From contig NISF01000001.1 in NCBI GenBank assembly GCA_002270295.1, positions 1,488,001 to 1,552,000 on the forward strand: a stretch of 64,000 nucleotides of DNA, written 5' to 3'. Origin of the DNA: Enterobacter sp. 10-1. Lineage in GTDB: Bacteria > Pseudomonadota > Gammaproteobacteria > Enterobacterales > Enterobacteriaceae. The notes under the pieces were generated by a model. The model saw only the letters and a list, made by a program, of their open reading frames with translations. It was not told the origin of the DNA and searched no databases. Both the position numbers and the translations under genes were made by a program. Shown piece after piece: positions 63,343-64,000 of this stretch (position 1 is its first letter; every line of letters begins with the position of its first letter).

Positions 63343-64000
63343 ATGAGCAAAAAAATTGCCCGTGGCAGCCTGTGTGTGCTGGGTATGGCCTTCCTGACCG
63401 CGCAGGCCGCCGAGCCGCCGACCTCGTTGGATAAAGGCGAGGGCCGGCTCGATATCATCGCCTGGCCGGGATATATCGAACGCGGTCAGACGGATAAAAA
63501 CTATGACTGGGTCACCCAGTTTGAAAAAGAGAGCGGATGCCAGGTGAATGTGAAAACCGCCGCCACCTCAGATGAGATGGTCAGCCTGATGGCGAAAGGG
63601 GGCTATGACCTGGTGACCGCTTCCGGCGACGCGTCGCTGCGCCTGATTATGGGGAAACGCGTGCAGCCGATTAACCCGGCGCTGATCGCCAACTGGAAGA
63701 CGCTCGATCCGCGGGTGGAGAAAGGCGCCTGGTTCAACGTGGGCGGTAAAGTCTACGGTACGCCATACCAGTGGGGGCCAAACCTGCTGATGTACAACAC
63801 CAAAGTGTTCCCGACCCCGCCGGATAGCTGGAACGTGGTGTTTGTAAAACAAAATCTTAGCGACGGTAAAAGCAACCAGGGACGGGTTCAGGCCTACGAC
63901 GGCCCGATCTATATCGCCGACGCGGCGCTGTTTGTCAAAGCCACCCAGCCGCAGCTCGGTATTACCGACCCCTACCAGCTTACCGAGGCCCAGTATCAGG
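63343..64000 (+). CDS. ydcS: YdcS, ABC transporter binding protein (partial)
   Basis: The frame starts at ATG 63343 after ACAGGAG and is still open at the window edge, giving the first 219 of about 381 residues. Signal peptide MSKKIARGSLCVLGMAFLTAQAA, then GEGRLDIIAWPGYIERG, the spermidine/putrescine-binding-protein (PotD) fold. E. coli YdcS is the binding protein of the YdcSTUV importer, taking up putrescine, and has also been described as a poly-3-hydroxybutyrate synthase. The rest of the operon lies outside. Confidence 0.94.
   Translation, partial: MSKKIARGSLCVLGMAFLTAQAAEPPTSLDKGEGRLDIIAWPGYIERGQTDKNYDWVTQFEKESGCQVNVKTAATSDEMVSLMAKGGYDLVTASGDASLRLIMGKRVQPINPALIANWKTLDPRVEKGAWFNVGGKVYGTPYQWGPNLLMYNTKVFPTPPDSWNVVFVKQNLSDGKSNQGRVQAYDGPIYIADAALFVKATQPQLGITDPYQLTEAQYQ

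Overview
The window reads as a chromosomal segment of an enterobacterium close to Klebsiella or Raoultella. Many genes are near-identical in length and motif to Escherichia coli proteins and keep the E. coli gene order (recalled from memory, not computed): ydcF, aldA, gapC, cybB, then hglS/ydcJ, opgD, rimL, ydcK, tehA, tehB, ydcO, sutR/ydcN, rlhA/ydcP, ydcR, ydcS. Between these backbone genes sit blocks that K-12 lacks at this locus, mostly for catabolism. The species cannot be fixed from the sequence alone.

Layout. 1-3.9 kb: end of an amino-acid permease, ydcF, aldA with a CRP-like site, and an intact gapC. 4.1-14.1 kb: an accessory stretch with two small secreted proteins, a dCache-GGDEF diguanylate cyclase, a histidine phosphatase, an alpha/beta hydrolase, a NUDIX hydrolase, a three-gene hydrolase/hydrolase/epimerase operon facing a TetR regulator across a perfect 16-bp inverted repeat, and decayed phage-integrase sequence. 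14.2-26.9 kb: cybB, an acetyltransferase, frmR-frmA with a FrmR operator, a membrane PQQ dehydrogenase, pcaQ and pcaHG with a PcaQ-like operator, hglS, a type-B carboxylesterase, a LysR regulator and ycaC. 27-37.1 kb: a YbdL-like aminotransferase with an orphan binding protein, opgD, rimL, ydcK, tehAB, and a divergent pair of a peptidase-T paralogue and a DppA paralogue.

37.2-47.4 kb holds the most unusual system. A LevR-type sigma-54 activator precedes a sigma-54 promoter and nine co-directional genes: a SorD-like dehydrogenase, PTS components EIIA, EIIB, EIIC and EIID of the mannose family, an MtlD-like dehydrogenase, DhaL-like and DhaK-like kinase subunits, a 3-hexulose-6-phosphate synthase and a 6-phospho-3-hexuloisomerase, closed by a strong terminator. 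The genes imply PTS import of an unidentified sugar or polyol, oxidation of its phosphate, and entry into or exit from the ribulose-monophosphate (formaldehyde) node, with an extra ATP-type ketose kinase step.

47.5-64 kb: a DUF3313-like lipoprotein, an EamA exporter divergent from an AraC-family regulator, ydcO, a GH42 glycosidase plus GPH symporter followed by a true AraC paralogue (with araI1-I2-like half-sites in front of the glycosidase), sutR, rlhA, a cyanide-insensitive bd oxidase operon cioA-cioB plus a 41-residue membrane subunit missed by ordinary ORF length cut-offs, ydcR, and the start of ydcS running off the window edge.
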